Below, piece by piece: positions 62,456 through 64,000 of a stretch of DNA of 64,000 bases. How positions within the stretch are numbered: position 1 is the stretch's first letter; each line of letters begins with the position of its first letter. Source of the stretch: Anammoximicrobium sp964409865 (GTDB taxonomy: Bacteria; Planctomycetota; Planctomycetia; Pirellulales; Pirellulaceae); contig CAYPGE010000006.1 of NCBI GenBank assembly GCA_964409865.1, forward strand, positions 1 through 64,000, written 5' to 3'. The notes beneath the pieces were generated by a model. That model did not search any database. It saw only the letters and a list, made by a program, of their open reading frames with translations, and was not told the origin of the DNA. The position numbers and the translations under genes were made by a program.

Positions 62456-63235
62456 ATGGAAGTCATCATCAGCAAGACTTACGACGAACTCAGTAAAGCT
62501 GCCGCCAAGGCTGTCGCCAGGACGCTCAATTCGAAACCCAACGCCGTGCTGGGACTGGCCACCGGAAGCACGCCCCTGGGACTCTACAAAGAGCTAATAC
62601 GAATGCACAAGGAGGAGGGGCTCGACTTTTCCCACGTGGCCACCTTCAATCTCGACGAGTACGTGGGTCTGAGGCCGTCTCATCCCCAGAGCTACCACTA
62701 CTTCATGCACGAGAACCTCTTCAACCACATCAACATCGCACCGCACAACGTCCACATCCCGTCGGCGACCGCTGACAACTACCGGGCGTTTTGCGAGTCG
62801 TACGAAAAGAGCATCGCGGCGTGCGGCGGCATCGACTTGCAGGTGCTGGGAATCGGCTCCGACGGCCACATCGGCTTCAACGAACCGTCCAGTTCGCTCG
62901 GCTCACGCACCCGGATGAAGACCCTCACCAAGCAGACCCTCGAAGACAACGCCCGCTTCTTCAAGGAAGGCGAGAAGGTCCCCATCTATGCGATCACGAT
63001 GGGAGTCGGCACGATCCTGGAGGCCAAGGAGATCATCCTTTTGGCTACCGGTGCCGGGAAGGCCGAGGCCGTGGCCAAAGCGATCGAAGGCCCGGTGACC
63101 AGCATGAATACGGCCAGCGCGCTGCAACTGCACAGGGAGGTGACCTTCTACCTGGACGAAGCCGCGACCGGAAAACTGGAAATGCGCGAGTACTTCGAGT
63201 GGATTCAAGCCAACAAGCCGGGCGGGGCCGCGTGA
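62456..63235 (+). CDS. nagB: Glucosamine-6-phosphate deaminase
   Basis: A 259-residue NagB that turns glucosamine-6-phosphate into fructose-6-phosphate and ammonia. The substrate phosphate loop GLATGSTPLGLYKEL, the FNLDEYVGL active-site Asp segment and the GIGSDGHIGFNEP motif are present. A gggaggt precedes the ATG by seven bases. A transaldolase-family gene follows at 63274 with a short gap, giving a sugar-phosphate operon. There is no nagA or transporter in view. A tiny open frame (62323-62412) upstream has a ribosome site, but no evidence for a function. Confidence 0.95.
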   Translation: MEVIISKTYDELSKAAAKAVARTLNSKPNAVLGLATGSTPLGLYKELIRMHKEEGLDFSHVATFNLDEYVGLRPSHPQSYHYFMHENLFNHINIAPHNVHIPSATADNYRAFCESYEKSIAACGGIDLQVLGIGSDGHIGFNEPSSSLGSRTRMKTLTKQTLEDNARFFKEGEKVPIYAITMGVGTILEAKEIILLATGAGKAEAVAKAIEGPVTSMNTASALQLHREVTFYLDEAATGKLEMREYFEWIQANKPGGAA

Positions 63236-63273
63236 CGCGAGATGGATCAGCTTGGTTACGAGGAGATGCAGAA

Positions 63274-64000
63274 ATGGCGGACATGAACGCGGTCGCGTCT
63301 CGAGTCAAGGCACTGGTGCGCGAAGGATTCGACCACGAGTTCGGCAAGCCGCGCGTTCCGCGGCAAGCCGACGCCGAGTGGCAGAAGCTTCGAGACGCAG
63401 GCACGACGCTGTGGCTCGACACGGGAGACATGCACGAGGCCACGCGGCTCTGGACTTCCGAGTTCGAAGCCCTGACCACCAACAACACGCTGCTCAACAA
63501 GGAAGTTCAAAAGGGCATTTATGACAAGCTGGTCGGCAAGGCGGCTGCCGCCATCCGGGAAGTGGCGCCCGGCCTTGAGGAGAAGGAACTGCTGCTGGAG
63601 GTGGCTTTTGTCCTGAACGCGTATCACGGCCTGCGGCTCGTGGAGCAGTTCGATGCGCAGGTGAGTGTCGAACTTCACACGGACCTGGCCCACGATGTCG
63701 AACGCACGGTGGCCTACGGCAAACGCTACTACGACATTTGCCCCGAACGGTTCTACGTCAAGGTGCCGCTGACGCCGGCGGGCTATCTCGGCGCTCGCCA
63801 GTTGGCCCAGTCCGGCGTGCCCATCAATTTCACGCTCGGCTTCTCCGCCAGGCAGAACTACGTCGCCGCACTCCTGTCACGACCGGACTATGTGAACGTC
63901 TTCCTGGGGCGGCTGAACGCCTTTGTTTCCGACAACGGCCTCGGCGACGGCAAGAACGTGGGCGAGAAGGCGACGCTTGCCACGCAGCGAGTGCTGCTCG
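63274..64000 (+). CDS. Transaldolase-family protein (partial at window end)
   Basis: The first 242 codons of a transaldolase-like protein, cut by the window edge. The chain reads LWLDTGDMHEATRLW then ALTTNNTLLNKEV, the family N-terminal Asp and TTNxTLL pattern, then FYVKVPLTPAGYLGARQLAQSG, where the Lys is the Schiff-base residue, and INFTLGFSARQNYVAALL. An aggag lies eight bases before the ATG, which follows nagB by 38 bases. The family includes transaldolase and fructose-6-phosphate aldolase; the length and missing C-terminus prevent a finer call. Linkage with nagB suggests fructose-6-phosphate metabolism. Confidence 0.85.
   Translation, partial: MADMNAVASRVKALVREGFDHEFGKPRVPRQADAEWQKLRDAGTTLWLDTGDMHEATRLWTSEFEALTTNNTLLNKEVQKGIYDKLVGKAAAAIREVAPGLEEKELLLEVAFVLNAYHGLRLVEQFDAQVSVELHTDLAHDVERTVAYGKRYYDICPERFYVKVPLTPAGYLGARQLAQSGVPINFTLGFSARQNYVAALLSRPDYVNVFLGRLNAFVSDNGLGDGKNVGEKATLATQRVLL

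Overview
The window is a GC-rich, gene-dense bacterial segment, most likely from a planctomycete of the Pirellulales/Thermogutta type. The evidence is the mix of genes: two secreted proteins with an SHD1 (SLA1 homology 1) domain, a formylglycine-type sulfatase, two GH127-like glycosidases, two ECF sigma factors (one with an adjacent FecR-type regulator), a leucine-rich-repeat membrane protein, a Ser/Thr kinase fused to cyclase, AAA and TPR parts, and many short palindromic repeats between and even inside genes. The assignment is by inference; there is no rRNA. A run of exactly 100 N (37899-37998) marks an assembly gap.

Layout. 1-11291: housekeeping and hypothetical genes (SDR end, ThiF/MoeB-like E1, class 3 lipase, DUF533 protein, YpfJ-like metallopeptidase, DUF4173-like membrane protein, sulfatase, DUF1444-like protein, CoiA-like protein, ROK sugar kinase). 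11416-29527: secreted carbohydrate and hydrolase genes (GH127, SHD1/beta-propeller protein, kinase fusion, porin-like protein, DinB, two serine hydrolases, GH127-LamG protein with two repeat insertions in frame). 29771-35600: a minus-strand iron-sulfur assembly operon, sufR-nuoB-like-sufC-sufB-sufD-Rieske-sufT, with a good sigma70-like promoter before sufR. 35848-38213: tRNA-Val, terminator, a C-terminal piece of a type I restriction subunit, pspA, then the tandem repeat array with the gap.

38425-54890: rhomboid protease, ECF sigma factor, small membrane protein, a trpD and two-PNP operon, selA, peroxiredoxin, a response regulator next to a hybrid histidine kinase, miaB and a cobalamin adenosyltransferase facing miaA, a XisH/XisI pair, and a leucine-rich-repeat protein. 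55016-62285: ECF sigma, FecR-type anti-sigma, a coiled-coil exported protein, an exported SHD1-TPR protein with an FMN-attachment domain, and a large membrane polyferredoxin that looks like NapH fused to NapG. The last two together resemble a split NosR and are my best candidate for an undescribed electron-transfer system. 62456-64000: nagB and the start of a transaldolase-family gene.

How genes work together: SufBCD builds Fe-S clusters under SufR control, and the window also encodes large Fe-S consumers (MiaB, NuoB-like protein, Rieske protein, polyferredoxin). MiaA and MiaB act in sequence on tRNA adenosine 37. The FMN protein could take electrons from, or give them to, the polyferredoxin outside the cytoplasmic membrane.
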